From contig JAKOZT010000017.1 in assembly GCA_029779845.1 (NCBI GenBank), positions 1-61,527 on the forward strand: a stretch of 61,527 nucleotides of DNA, in the 5' to 3' direction. Each line of letters starts with the position of its first letter. Position 1 is the stretch's first letter. The stretch comes from Pseudomonadota bacterium. GTDB lineage: Bacteria; Pseudomonadota; Gammaproteobacteria; Burkholderiales; Burkholderiaceae_C. The notes below the pieces were generated by a model. The model worked only from the letters and a program-made list of their open reading frames with translations. It made no database searches and was not told the DNA's origin. The position numbers and the translations under genes were made by a program. Of the stretch, positions 45,517 through 53,240 are shown piece by piece.

Positions 45517-46011
45517 TCAGATGAACAGTTGCACCATCGGCAGGGGCGAATCGGCGTTGAGCAGGTCGACGCGCTTCAGCTCGATGCGCAGCGCGCCGTC
45601 GCGCTCGCACAGGTGGTGGCGCGCGGTGCCGACGAGGTACTGCACCTCGCCGCCGCGCGCCTCGGCGTAGTGGAAGGGCGTGCGCAGCACGTAGCGGCCC
45701 TGCGCGGCGTCGAACTGCTCGACCACCGGCGTCTGCAGCACGTGCTGGCAGCGGCTGGGCGGCTGCTGCGAGAACGCGCGCGGGCTCTTCAGCCGCTCCA
45801 CGCGCAGCTCGCGCAGCAGCTTGTCTTCGTAGAGGTAGGAGGCTTCGTTCAGGCCGTCCTGTTGCTGCTCGCCGCGCAGCGGAATCCAGTAGATGCCCTC
45901 GGGTGCGAACAGCGCGTTCCACGCATCGAACCGGCGGCTGTCGAGCAGCTGCGCTTCGTGCACCACGAAGTCGATCAGGTCCTGGCAGCTGAAGCGGGCA
46001 GTCGTCGTCAT
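45517..46011 (-). CDS. Aromatic ring-hydroxylating dioxygenase beta subunit
   Basis: 164 residues, NTF2-like fold: LIDFVVHEAQLLDSRRFDAW at the start, EGIYWIPLRGEQQQD, and FSQQPPSRCQHVLQTP. The beta chain is structural in alpha3beta3 oxygenases. Its own alpha is not adjacent; the alpha gene at 35787, in the same unit, is the likely partner, and the close homologue at 55620 pairs with the alpha at 56099. It lies 9 bases after the reductase gene. Confidence 0.93.
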   Translation of the reverse strand: MTTTARFSCQDLIDFVVHEAQLLDSRRFDAWNALFAPEGIYWIPLRGEQQQDGLNEASYLYEDKLLRELRVERLKSPRAFSQQPPSRCQHVLQTPVVEQFDAAQGRYVLRTPFHYAEARGGEVQYLVGTARHHLCERDGALRIELKRVDLLNADSPLPMVQLFI

Positions 46012-46020
46012 GGCTCGCCC

Positions 46021-47007
46021 TCAGAGATCCAGCACCAGGCGGCCGCGGCCGCGCGAGACGCAGACCTGGATCACCTTGTTCGACTTCTTCTCGTCGGCGC
46101 TGAGCACGTAGTCGCGGTGGTCGACCTCGCCTTCCAGCACCGGCACCGCGCAGACGCCGCACTCGCCGCGCTTGCAGTCGTACAGCGGATCGCAGCCGTG
46201 TTCGATCAGGCAGTCGAGCAGGGTCTTGTCCGCTGGCACGTTCAGCGTCGCGCCGCTCTGCTTCAGCACGACCTCGAAGGCGGCGTCGCCCGCTTCCGCC
46301 GGCGGCGCGCTGAAGAGTTCGAAGCGCACCCGCTCGCGCGGCCAGCCGCGCGCCTGGGCGCGCGCCAGCACCTGGTCGAGCAGCACCTGCGGGCCGCAGA
46401 CATTCACCACGTCGTTCGCCGCGCACTCGCCCAGCACCGCGTCGACGTCCAGCGGCGCGCCGCCGCGTTCGTCGTCGGCGTGCACCGTGAGCGCGCTGCC
46501 GAGCAGCGCTTCGAGCGGCGCCAGGTAGGCCATCAGCGCGCGGCTGCGGCCGGCGTAGGTCATCGCGACGGCTAGGCCCTGGGCATGCGCCTGCGCCGCC
46601 ATCGAGGCGATCGGCGTCACGCCGATGCCGCCGGCCACCAGCACCGCGCGGCCGGCGCCGGGCCGCAGCGCGAAGTCGTTCTTCGGCGGCTGGACTTCCA
46701 GCAGGTCGCCCTCGGCCACCTGCTCGTGCAGATGACGCGAGCCGCCGCGCCCCTCGGCTTCGCGCCGCACGGCGATCACGTAGCGCGTCGGCGCCTGGCG
46801 GGCGGCGGCGTCGCCGCTCAGCTCCACCAGCGAGTAGTGCCGCCAGTCGCTGCTGCCGTCGGCCAGGCGCACGCGCACGCGCACATGCGCGCCGGCCTCG
46901 AAGCCGGGCAGCACGCCGCCATCGGGCCGGGCCAGCTCGAACTCGCGGATCAGCGGGTTCAGCAGCGTCGCGCGCAGCACGCGCAGCGTCAAAGCGTCGT
47001 CGTTCAT
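46021..47007 (-). CDS. Oxygenase reductase (PDR/VanB type) with C-terminal 2Fe-2S domain
   Basis: 328 residues. Flavin domain (RHYSLVELSGD), NAD domain (LVAGGIGVTPIASM) and a C-terminal plant-type ferredoxin with CKRGECGVC plus a later Cys in VIQVCVSRG. It passes electrons from NAD(P)H to the Rieske oxygenase. It is the only oxygenase reductase in the window, so it may serve both alpha/beta pairs. It overlaps the iorB-like gene by 4 bases. Confidence 0.93.
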   Translation of the reverse strand: MNDDALTLRVLRATLLNPLIREFELARPDGGVLPGFEAGAHVRVRVRLADGSSDWRHYSLVELSGDAAARQAPTRYVIAVRREAEGRGGSRHLHEQVAEGDLLEVQPPKNDFALRPGAGRAVLVAGGIGVTPIASMAAQAHAQGLAVAMTYAGRSRALMAYLAPLEALLGSALTVHADDERGGAPLDVDAVLGECAANDVVNVCGPQVLLDQVLARAQARGWPRERVRFELFSAPPAEAGDAAFEVVLKQSGATLNVPADKTLLDCLIEHGCDPLYDCKRGECGVCAVPVLEGEVDHRDYVLSADEKKSNKVIQVCVSRGRGRLVLDL

Positions 47008-48524
47008 GCCGCGGCCTCCGGGGTCAGCGCATGGCGCGCCAGCGTGTCGCGCAGCCGCTGGCCGTTTTCGTCGGCCAGCGCGGCGTCGCGCAGCTCGCGC
47101 AGCAGCGCGGGCGAGAGCGCCGGGCCGGCGCGGTCGGCCACCTGCATCAGCGTCTCGAAGCTGCGCCGGCCGCGCGCGTGGGTGTCGCTGTAGCCCTTCA
47201 CCAGCCGCTGGCAGCGCACCAGCTCGAGCGCCAGCGCGGCGTCGGTGCGCGCCGCGACCTCGATGCGGCGCAGCCAGTCTTCGATGAAGGCGTTCTCCTG
47301 CGCGTAGCGCAGCGTGCCGCGCCGCCAGCGCCGCCACGAGGCCAGCCCGTACAGCAGCAGGAAGCCGCGCAGCGAGGTGGTGTCGATCACGCGGCCCTGG
47401 CGCGTGAAGCGCTCGATCAGGCGGCGCGGTGTGCCCGACGACGCCAGCCAGCGGCCCAGCCCGGCCGGCAGCGTCTCGCAGATCTCCTGCAAGCCCGGGT
47501 GCATGAACTCCTGGATGTGCAGCAGCTGCTCGCCGCCGGCGCGCACTTCGCCGCGCACGCGCGCGAAGCGGCTGTCGCGCGTCTTCAGGTCGGCGACGCG
47601 GATCGTGTCTTCGTAGGACATCCACAGCGCGAGGTGGCGCGCGCATTCGGCCAGCAGCTCGGACGCCGCGCCCGCGCGCGACAGCTGCGACAGGCGGTCG
47701 AGGTAGAGCCCGGCGTAGTCGGCGTCCTGGTAGTCGACCAGGCGCCGCACGCCTTCGAGCGCCAGCGCGCGGGCGGCGTCGGGAACTTCCGAGCCCAGGC
47801 GTTGCAGCAGGCCGGCGATCGCCGGATCGCTGGAGGTCGGCAGCGCGGGCGCCGGTGCCGCAGTCGGGGCGTCTTCCGCCTGCGGCGACGAGGACAACGA
47901 TGCATGGTCGAACCCCGCCGCGAACGCACGGAGGCTGGGCTTCACGCCGACACCGCCGCGTTCGATCGTCTCCTCGAACTGCCGGCGGCTGAACGGCAGC
48001 ACGCCCGCGCCGGCCAGGCTGCCGAACAGCACCGCACTGATGACGCTGCCGGCCGTCTCGGCGGCGCGCGCCATGTCGAAGCGGATGAAGCGCTGCGCCG
48101 AGTCCTCGCAATGCGCCAGCAGCCCGCCGTCGTCGACGCGGCCGTCGCCCAGCGCCATCTTCTCGGCGATCGAGTACACGCGGTGCGTCGAGGCGACCAG
48201 TGTCGTGCGATCCACCGTCACCAGGCCGCGCTGCACGGCGCGGCCGGCTTCCATCAGCTCGGAGGCCATCACCACGTCGACGTCGCCGGGCAGCGGCATC
48301 AAGGCGAGCACCGGCTGCGCGCCGCGCGCCTCGGCCTGCGCACGCGGGAACAGCTCGACGTAGTAGATCGTGGCACCGGTGCGCTGCGCGACGCCGGGCA
48401 CCGAGGTGGTCTGCGCGATCCAGCCGTTCGATTCGCCCAGGTCGACCACCCAGTCGGCCAGCACGCCGCCGCCCTCGCCGCCCATCGCGAGGATGGCGAT
48501 CTTGATCGGCTGTTCAGAAAGCAT
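47004..48524 (-). CDS. iorB: Indolepyruvate-type ferredoxin oxidoreductase beta-like subunit
   Basis: 506 residues, much longer than the ~200 of archaeal IorB. Residues 1 to about 195 are the 2-oxoacid oxidoreductase gamma/beta domain (IKIAILAMGGEGGGVLADWVV, TGATIYYVELFPRAQ, GDVDVVMASELMEAGRAVQRG). The rest is a helical extension found in proteobacterial forms (LVDYQDADYAGLYLDRL, ARHLALWMSYEDTIRVADLKTR). With the alpha subunit it would oxidise an aryl-2-oxoacid, or a related aldehyde or acid, to an acyl-CoA with ferredoxin. It overlaps iorA by 11 bases. Confidence 0.9.
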   Translation of the reverse strand: MLSEQPIKIAILAMGGEGGGVLADWVVDLGESNGWIAQTTSVPGVAQRTGATIYYVELFPRAQAEARGAQPVLALMPLPGDVDVVMASELMEAGRAVQRGLVTVDRTTLVASTHRVYSIAEKMALGDGRVDDGGLLAHCEDSAQRFIRFDMARAAETAGSVISAVLFGSLAGAGVLPFSRRQFEETIERGGVGVKPSLRAFAAGFDHASLSSSPQAEDAPTAAPAPALPTSSDPAIAGLLQRLGSEVPDAARALALEGVRRLVDYQDADYAGLYLDRLSQLSRAGAASELLAECARHLALWMSYEDTIRVADLKTRDSRFARVRGEVRAGGEQLLHIQEFMHPGLQEICETLPAGLGRWLASSGTPRRLIERFTRQGRVIDTTSLRGFLLLYGLASWRRWRRGTLRYAQENAFIEDWLRRIEVAARTDAALALELVRCQRLVKGYSDTHARGRRSFETLMQVADRAGPALSPALLRELRDAALADENGQRLRDTLARHALTPEAAA

Positions 48525-50670
48525 GGCGCACCCTTCGTTCCGCCGAGCGCCGCTGCAGACGGCCGATCACCGCGCGGCGCAGCGTCTCACGCCATCGGTC
48601 CCAGCGTGTGGGGTTGCTGACGATACTCGCCTTGTAGAACGACGGGCACAGCACCGCGGCATGCGACACCTCGCCGCACAGACCGCAGCCGACGCAGGAA
48701 TCGAGCACGCTGGCCACCGGGTCGGTGCGCAGCGGGTCGGGGTTCGGCTTGATCGACAGCGACGGACAGCCCGACAGCCGGATGCACGAGTGGTCGCCGG
48801 TGCAGGTGTCGGGGTCGACGCCGAAGCGCTCGCGCACCACGCGCCGCCCTTCGGCGGCCGCCTTGCGCTGCAAGGGCTTCTCGCGCCGCTGCCGGTTGAG
48901 CATGCACTCCGACTGCGCGATCAGCACCTTCGGGCCCTGCTCGGGCGTGGTCAGCGCCTCGCGCAAGGTGTCGCGCATCGCCGCCACGTCGTAGGTGCGG
49001 CGGATCGTGCGCAGCCATTTCACGCCCACGCCGCGCACCGCGTCCTCGATGGCGTGGCCGGTGTCGCGCGTCGGGTTGCGCGCGGTGGACGACAGGATGT
49101 CCTGCCCGCCGGTGGCCGAGGTGTAGCTGTTGTCGACGATCACCGTGAGGTTGTCGCTGCGGTTGAACACCGCGTTGGCGACGCCGCTGGTCAGCCCGTT
49201 GTGCCAGAAGCCGCCGTCGCCCATCACGCTGACCGCGCGGCGGTCGCCCGGCACGCTGAGCGCCGCGGCGCCCGCCGCGCCGAGGCCGTAGCCCATCGTC
49301 GTGTTGCCGATGTTGAAGGGCGGCAGGATCGAGAACAGGTGGCAGCCGATGTCCGCGCTGACGTGGCGCGGCCCCAGCTCGCGCTCCACCAGCTTCATCG
49401 CCGCGAAGATCGGGCGCTCCGGGCAGCCGGTGCAAAAGCCCGGCGGCCGGCCGTGCACCAGCTCGCCCAGCGGCTTGAGCGGGATCACGCGCTGCGGTTT
49501 GGCCGCGGCCTGCGGGCGCGGCGCCGACGGCGAGGACGGCAGCTTCTCCCACTTCTCCAGGAACGCGCGCACGCCGTCGAGCAGCACGCCGGCGGAGTAC
49601 TCGCCCGCCACCGGCAGCAGATCCTTGCCGTGCAGCACGGTGTCGACGCCGGCCTGGCGCAGCAGCGTGGCGATGTTCTGCTCGATGAAGTTCGGCTGGC
49701 CCTCCTCGATCATCAGCACCGCCTTCTTGCCTTCGCAGAAGCGCAGCAGCTCGCGGTCGACCACCGGGTAGGCGACGTTCATCACGTACAGCGGCACGCG
49801 CGTGTCGCCGTAGACGTCGGCGACGCCGAGGCGCTCGAGCACGCGCAGCAGCGTGTTGTAGCTGCCGCCCTGCACGACGATGCCGACGTCGTCGCCGTCG
49901 GCGTTGAAGAACTCGTTGAGGCCGTGTTCCTCGATGTACTTCAGCGCCGCCGGCCAGCGCTCGCGGATCTTCTCCTGCTCGTGCAGGAAGCTCGCCGGCG
50001 GCAGCACGATGCGGCTGGTGTCGCGCCGCGGGTGGTTGAGCGCCTCGCTGAGCGTGAACGCCGGTGCCTGGTTGTCGGAGGCGGTGAACTCGCCGTGCAC
50101 GTGGCAGGCGCGGATGCGCAGCTGCAGCATCACCGGCGTGTGGCTCGCCTCCGAGAGCGCGAAGCCGTGCTTGACGGCGGCGACGATGCCCGGCAGGTTG
50201 GGACGCGGATCGAGCAGCCAGATCTGCGACTTCATCGCGAAGGCGTGGCTGCGCTCCTGCATGATCGAGGAGCCCTCGCCGTAGTCCTCGCCGACGACGA
50301 TCAGCGCGCCGCCGGTGACGCCGCCCGAGGCGAGGTTGGCCAGCGCGTCCGACGCGACGTTGGTGCCCACGGTGGACTTGAAGGTCACCGCGCCGCGCAG
50401 CGGGTAGTTGACCGACGCGGCCAGCGTCGCCGCGGCCGTCGCTTCGCTCGCGCTGTTCTCGAAGCGGATGCCGTACTCGGCGAGGATGTCCTGCGCGTCG
50501 GCCAGCACGTCCATCAGGTGCGAGATCGGCGAGCCCTGGTAGCCGGCGACGTAGCTCACGCCCGATTCGAGCAGCGCCTTGGTGACCGCCAGGATGCCCT
50601 CGCCGCGAAAGCACTCGCCCGCGCCGAGCCGCAGCTTCTTGACTTCTTCGACGAAGGAACGCTCGGCCAT
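48514..50670 (-). CDS. iorA: Indolepyruvate-type ferredoxin oxidoreductase alpha subunit (TPP, FeS)
   Basis: 718 residues. The N-terminal part is a pyruvate-ferredoxin-type domain (VSYVAGYQGSPISHLMDVLAD), then a TPP-binding domain (VMGDGGFWHNGLTSGVANAV, VIVDNSYTSATGGQD). The C-terminus has a ferredoxin domain: CTGDHSCIRLSGCPSL and CVGCGLCGEVSHAAVLCPSF. The spacing of the first cluster motif is not the usual CxxCxxC, so one cluster may be changed or lost. It is the first gene of the 23.7-kb unit and is divergent from the MarR gene at 50793. Confidence 0.92.
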   Translation of the reverse strand: MAERSFVEEVKKLRLGAGECFRGEGILAVTKALLESGVSYVAGYQGSPISHLMDVLADAQDILAEYGIRFENSASEATAAATLAASVNYPLRGAVTFKSTVGTNVASDALANLASGGVTGGALIVVGEDYGEGSSIMQERSHAFAMKSQIWLLDPRPNLPGIVAAVKHGFALSEASHTPVMLQLRIRACHVHGEFTASDNQAPAFTLSEALNHPRRDTSRIVLPPASFLHEQEKIRERWPAALKYIEEHGLNEFFNADGDDVGIVVQGGSYNTLLRVLERLGVADVYGDTRVPLYVMNVAYPVVDRELLRFCEGKKAVLMIEEGQPNFIEQNIATLLRQAGVDTVLHGKDLLPVAGEYSAGVLLDGVRAFLEKWEKLPSSPSAPRPQAAAKPQRVIPLKPLGELVHGRPPGFCTGCPERPIFAAMKLVERELGPRHVSADIGCHLFSILPPFNIGNTTMGYGLGAAGAAALSVPGDRRAVSVMGDGGFWHNGLTSGVANAVFNRSDNLTVIVDNSYTSATGGQDILSSTARNPTRDTGHAIEDAVRGVGVKWLRTIRRTYDVAAMRDTLREALTTPEQGPKVLIAQSECMLNRQRREKPLQRKAAAEGRRVVRERFGVDPDTCTGDHSCIRLSGCPSLSIKPNPDPLRTDPVASVLDSCVGCGLCGEVSHAAVLCPSFYKASIVSNPTRWDRWRETLRRAVIGRLQRRSAERRVRHAF

Positions 50671-50709
50671 GAAGAGGAATCCGGGGTTGCGTGCAAGCTC
50701 GATTCGGAT

Positions 50710-50768
50710 TTACTTTATACCCAAATGTATGAAAATGGATAGACTTTTCGGACTGGAGAAACCCTAGG
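50710..50768. promoter_or_regulatory. Divergent promoter with bipartite motif shared with 57497-57558
   Basis: Block 1, 50710-50736, reads on the minus strand as ATTTTCATACATTTGGGTAT followed by AAAGTAA. It matches 57497-57523 at about 20 of 27 positions. Block 2, AAACCCTAGG (50759-50768), matches AAACCCGTAGG (57548-57558). Spacing between blocks is 22 and 24 bases. The site lies between iorA and a divergent MarR gene. TATAAA within block 1 could act as a -10 for iorA. Confidence 0.6.
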
Positions 50769-50792
50769 TCCCAGGCCCCGAGCTGGGGAACA

Positions 50793-51281
50793 ATGCACCA
50801 CATGAATGCGCGCGCGGACGACGACCGCTTCGTCGAGAACTACTTGCCCGCCCTGCTGGCGCAGGCCAGCCAGCTGATCTCCGGCGAGTTCCATCGCATC
50901 GCCCGGGCCAAGGGCTTTTCCGTCGCCGAGTGGCGCGTGCTGGCCTCGCTGGCGGGCGGGCCGCCGATCAGCATCAGCCAGCTCGCGCAGGTGTCGGTGA
51001 CCAAGCAGCCCACGGTGACGCGGCTGATCGACCGCATGGAAGAGCGCGGCCACGTGCGGCGCCTGGCGCACGAGAGCGACCGGCGCATCACGCTGGTGGC
51101 GATCACCGCGGCGGGCACGCGCCAGGTCAGCGGGCTGATCAAGCTCGCGCGCGAGCACGAGCGGCGCGTGCTCGAACCCTTCGGCCTGCAACGCGCGGCC
51201 GACCTGAAGAAGACGCTGAAGGAGATGATCGCGCAGCACGCCGGTGGCGCGCGCGCAGAGGACGCGCTCGACGACGAGTAG
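50793..51281 (+). CDS. MarR-family regulator
   Basis: 162 residues. Winged helix with recognition segment SVTKQPTVTRLIDRMEERGHV and wing HESDRRITLVAIT. It is divergent from iorA and close in sequence to the MarR at 60769 (both contain NYLPALLAQAS or DYLPALLAQAS, and EWRVLA). A local regulator of the iorA-led unit is likely. It ends before a strong hairpin at 51311. An ATG at 50802 is a possible start. Confidence 0.92.
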   Translation: MHHMNARADDDRFVENYLPALLAQASQLISGEFHRIARAKGFSVAEWRVLASLAGGPPISISQLAQVSVTKQPTVTRLIDRMEERGHVRRLAHESDRRITLVAITAAGTRQVSGLIKLAREHERRVLEPFGLQRAADLKKTLKEMIAQHAGGARAEDALDDE

Positions 51282-51301
51282 GCGCCGCGCCTGTCATACC
51301 G

Positions 51302-51625
51302 ACAAGCGGCAAAGGGCCGTGCGGGCCGCCCGCGGCGCGCACGGCCCTTTGCTGAACCTGCGGTGGCATGCCACCTAACTGCATGCCACTTTTGGTTCAG
51401 CGCGGCAGGCGCGGCCCCGTGGGGGCGACTTGGGTGGCGGCGAGAAGCGCAGGCGCCGGGGTCGGCGCACGTACTCGCGCGCTTCGTCTTCATGCTCGTC
51501 GCCGGTGTCTGAGCAGAACGAACGAAGTGAGTGGCGCGAGTTCGGCGACGCGACCCCGGCGATGAGCATCGCAGCGCCGACCGCCACCGCAGGAGTCCCC
51601 ACGGGGCCGCGCCTGCCGCGCCGCT
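51302..51625. repeat. Dispersed ~320-bp structured repeat, copy 2
   Basis: Fills the gap between the convergent MarR and glutaryl-CoA dehydrogenase genes. In order: hairpin 51311-51350, palindrome GGTGGCATGCCACC (51362-51375), GCTGAACC/GGTTCAGC inverted pair, GC block, and the GTCGCCG...CGGCGAC stem around GAACGAACGAAGTGAGTG. It matches 1-321 along its length, lacking a ~16-base insertion. The 75-codon frame on the minus strand (51375-51602) is probably not a gene. Confidence 0.88.
51311..51350. terminator. Strong bidirectional hairpin (start of repeat copy 2)
   Basis: AAAGGGCCGTGCG (51311-51323) pairs perfectly with CGCACGGCCCTTT (51338-51350), a 13-bp stem with a 14-base GC loop. It lies 30 bases after the MarR stop and between convergent genes, so it can end transcription from both sides. 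The T-run is only three bases on each strand. Confidence 0.65.
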
Positions 51626-52812
51626 CAGTTCGCGAAGGCCGCGATGCCGGTGATCGCCCGCCCGAGGATCAGCGCATGCACGTCGTGCGTGCCCTCGTAG
51701 GTGTTCACCACCTCCAGGTTGACGAGGTGGCGCGCCACGCCGAACTCGTCGCTGATGCCGTTGCCGCCCATCATGTCGCGCGCCATGCGTGCAATGTCCA
51801 GCGCCTTGCCGCAGCTGTTGCGCTTCAGGATGCTGGTGACTTCCACCGAGGCCGTGCCTTCGTCCTTCATGCGCCCCAGCCGCAGGCAGCCTTGCAGGCC
51901 CAGCGTGATCTCGGTTTCCATGTCGGCGAGCTTCTTCTGGATCAGCTGGTTGGCCGCCAGCGGGCGGCCGAACTGGTTGCGGTCCAGCACGTATTGCCTT
52001 GCGCGCGCGAAGCAGTCTTCGGCCGCGCCCAGCGCGCCCCAGGCGATGCCGTAGCGGGCGCTGTTCAGACAGGTGAACGGCCCCTTCAGGCCGCGCACCT
52101 CGGGGAAGGCGTTCTCCTCGGGGCAGAACACGCGGTCCATCACGATTTCGCCGGTGATGCTGGCGCGCAGGCCGACCTTGCCGTGCACCGCCGGGGCGGA
52201 CAGGCCCTTCCAGCCCTTTTCCAGCACGAAGCCGCGGATCTGGCCGCCGTCGTCCTTGGCCCAGACGACGAACACGTCGGCGATCGGGCTGTTGCTGATC
52301 CACATCTTGGCGCCGCTCAGCTCGTAGCCTCCGTCGACCTTGCGGGCCCGCGTGATCATGCTGCCGGGGTCGGAGCCGTGGTTGGGCTCGGTCAGGCCGA
52401 AGCAGCCGATCCATTCGCCGCGCGCCAGCTTGGGCAGGTACTTCTGCTTCGTGGCCTCGTTGCCGAAGGCGTCGATCGGCACCATCACCAGCGAGCTCTG
52501 CACGCTCATCATCGAGCGGTAGCCGGAGTCGACGCGCTCGACCTCGCGCGCGATCAGGCCGTAGCAGACGTAGTTCAGGCCGGCGCCGCCGTAGGCCTCG
52601 GGGATCGTCGGGCCGAGCAGGCCCAGCTCGCCCATCTCGCGGAAGATCGCCGGGTCGGTCTTCTCGTGGCGGAAGGCCTCCAGGATGCGCGGCGCGAGCG
52701 CGCCCTGGCAGTAGTCGCGCGCCGCGTCGCGGATCGCGCGTTCGTCGTCGGTCAGCTGCTGCTCCAGCAGCAGGGGGTCGTCCCACTGGAAGCGGGCGGA
52801 AGAAGCGGTCAT
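51625..52812 (-). CDS. gcdH: Glutaryl-CoA dehydrogenase
   Basis: 395 residues. [20 protein letters not shown] and the C-terminal stretch [21 protein letters not shown], which carries the catalytic Glu, are diagnostic of glutaryl-CoA dehydrogenase, as is [27 protein letters not shown] (part shown). It converts glutaryl-CoA to crotonyl-CoA and CO2. It is the last gene of unit 6, 13 bases after RidA. This placement suggests that the ring cleavage products of this unit pass through glutaryl-CoA, but it could also be the cell's general enzyme. Confidence 0.93.
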   Translation of the reverse strand: MTASSARFQWDDPLLLEQQLTDDERAIRDAARDYCQGALAPRILEAFRHEKTDPAIFREMGELGLLGPTIPEAYGGAGLNYVCYGLIAREVERVDSGYRSMMSVQSSLVMVPIDAFGNEATKQKYLPKLARGEWIGCFGLTEPNHGSDPGSMITRARKVDGGYELSGAKMWISNSPIADVFVVWAKDDGGQIRGFVLEKGWKGLSAPAVHGKVGLRASITGEIVMDRVFCPEENAFPEVRGLKGPFTCLNSARYGIAWGALGAAEDCFARARQYVLDRNQFGRPLAANQLIQKKLADMETEITLGLQGCLRLGRMKDEGTASVEVTSILKRNSCGKALDIARMARDMMGGNGISDEFGVARHLVNLEVVNTYEGTHDVHALILGRAITGIAAFAN

Positions 52813-52825
52813 GGTGCGGGTGTCC

Positions 52826-53221
52826 TCAATCGGGAAGCACGGCGGTGGCCTCGATCTCGACGCGCGCGCGGTCTTCGATCAGCGCGGCCACCTGCACCGC
52901 CGTCATCGCGATGTCGTAGTTGCCGATCAGCTCGCGAAACGCCTGGCCGATGGCCGGCAGCGCCGCCAGGTACTCGCGCTTGTCGAGCACGTACCAGGTC
53001 ATGCGCACGATGTGGCGCGGGCCGGCGTCGGCGCAGGCCAGCACCTCGACGATGTTGCGCAGCGCCTGCGCGGCCTGCGCCGCGAAGTCGTCGCTGTGGA
53101 ACTGCTCCTGGCCGTCCCAGCCGATCATTCCCGAGACGTGGATCTGGCGGCCGCGCGCGACGACGCCGTTGGCATAGCCGCGCGGGCGTTTCCAGCCCGC
53201 GGGCAGCAAGGTCTGCATCAA
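52826..53221 (-). CDS. RidA-family enamine/imine deaminase
   Basis: 131 residues, RidA/YjgF fold, with [22 protein letters not shown] near the start and the C-terminal [12 protein letters not shown] carrying the conserved Arg and Glu. RidA hydrolyses enamines and imines. Directly downstream of the aminobenzoyl-CoA-type monooxygenase gene, it could deaminate an enamine ring product; this is inference from position. It is 19 bases after that gene. Confidence 0.92.
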   Translation of the reverse strand: MMQTLLPAGWKRPRGYANGVVARGRQIHVSGMIGWDGQEQFHSDDFAAQAAQALRNIVEVLACADAGPRHIVRMTWYVLDKREYLAALPAIGQAFRELIGNYDIAMTAVQVAALIEDRARVEIEATAVLPD

Positions 53222-53240
53222 TGAGGTTCCTTCGAAGTGA

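Noticed and set aside
51375..51602. 75-codon minus-strand frame in repeat copy 2 (SPNSRHSLRSFCSDTGDEHE) also open in copy 1
   Set aside because: No ribosome-binding site or conserved start, and the sequence is built from RNA-like inverted repeats; it is more likely a chance frame of a noncoding element.
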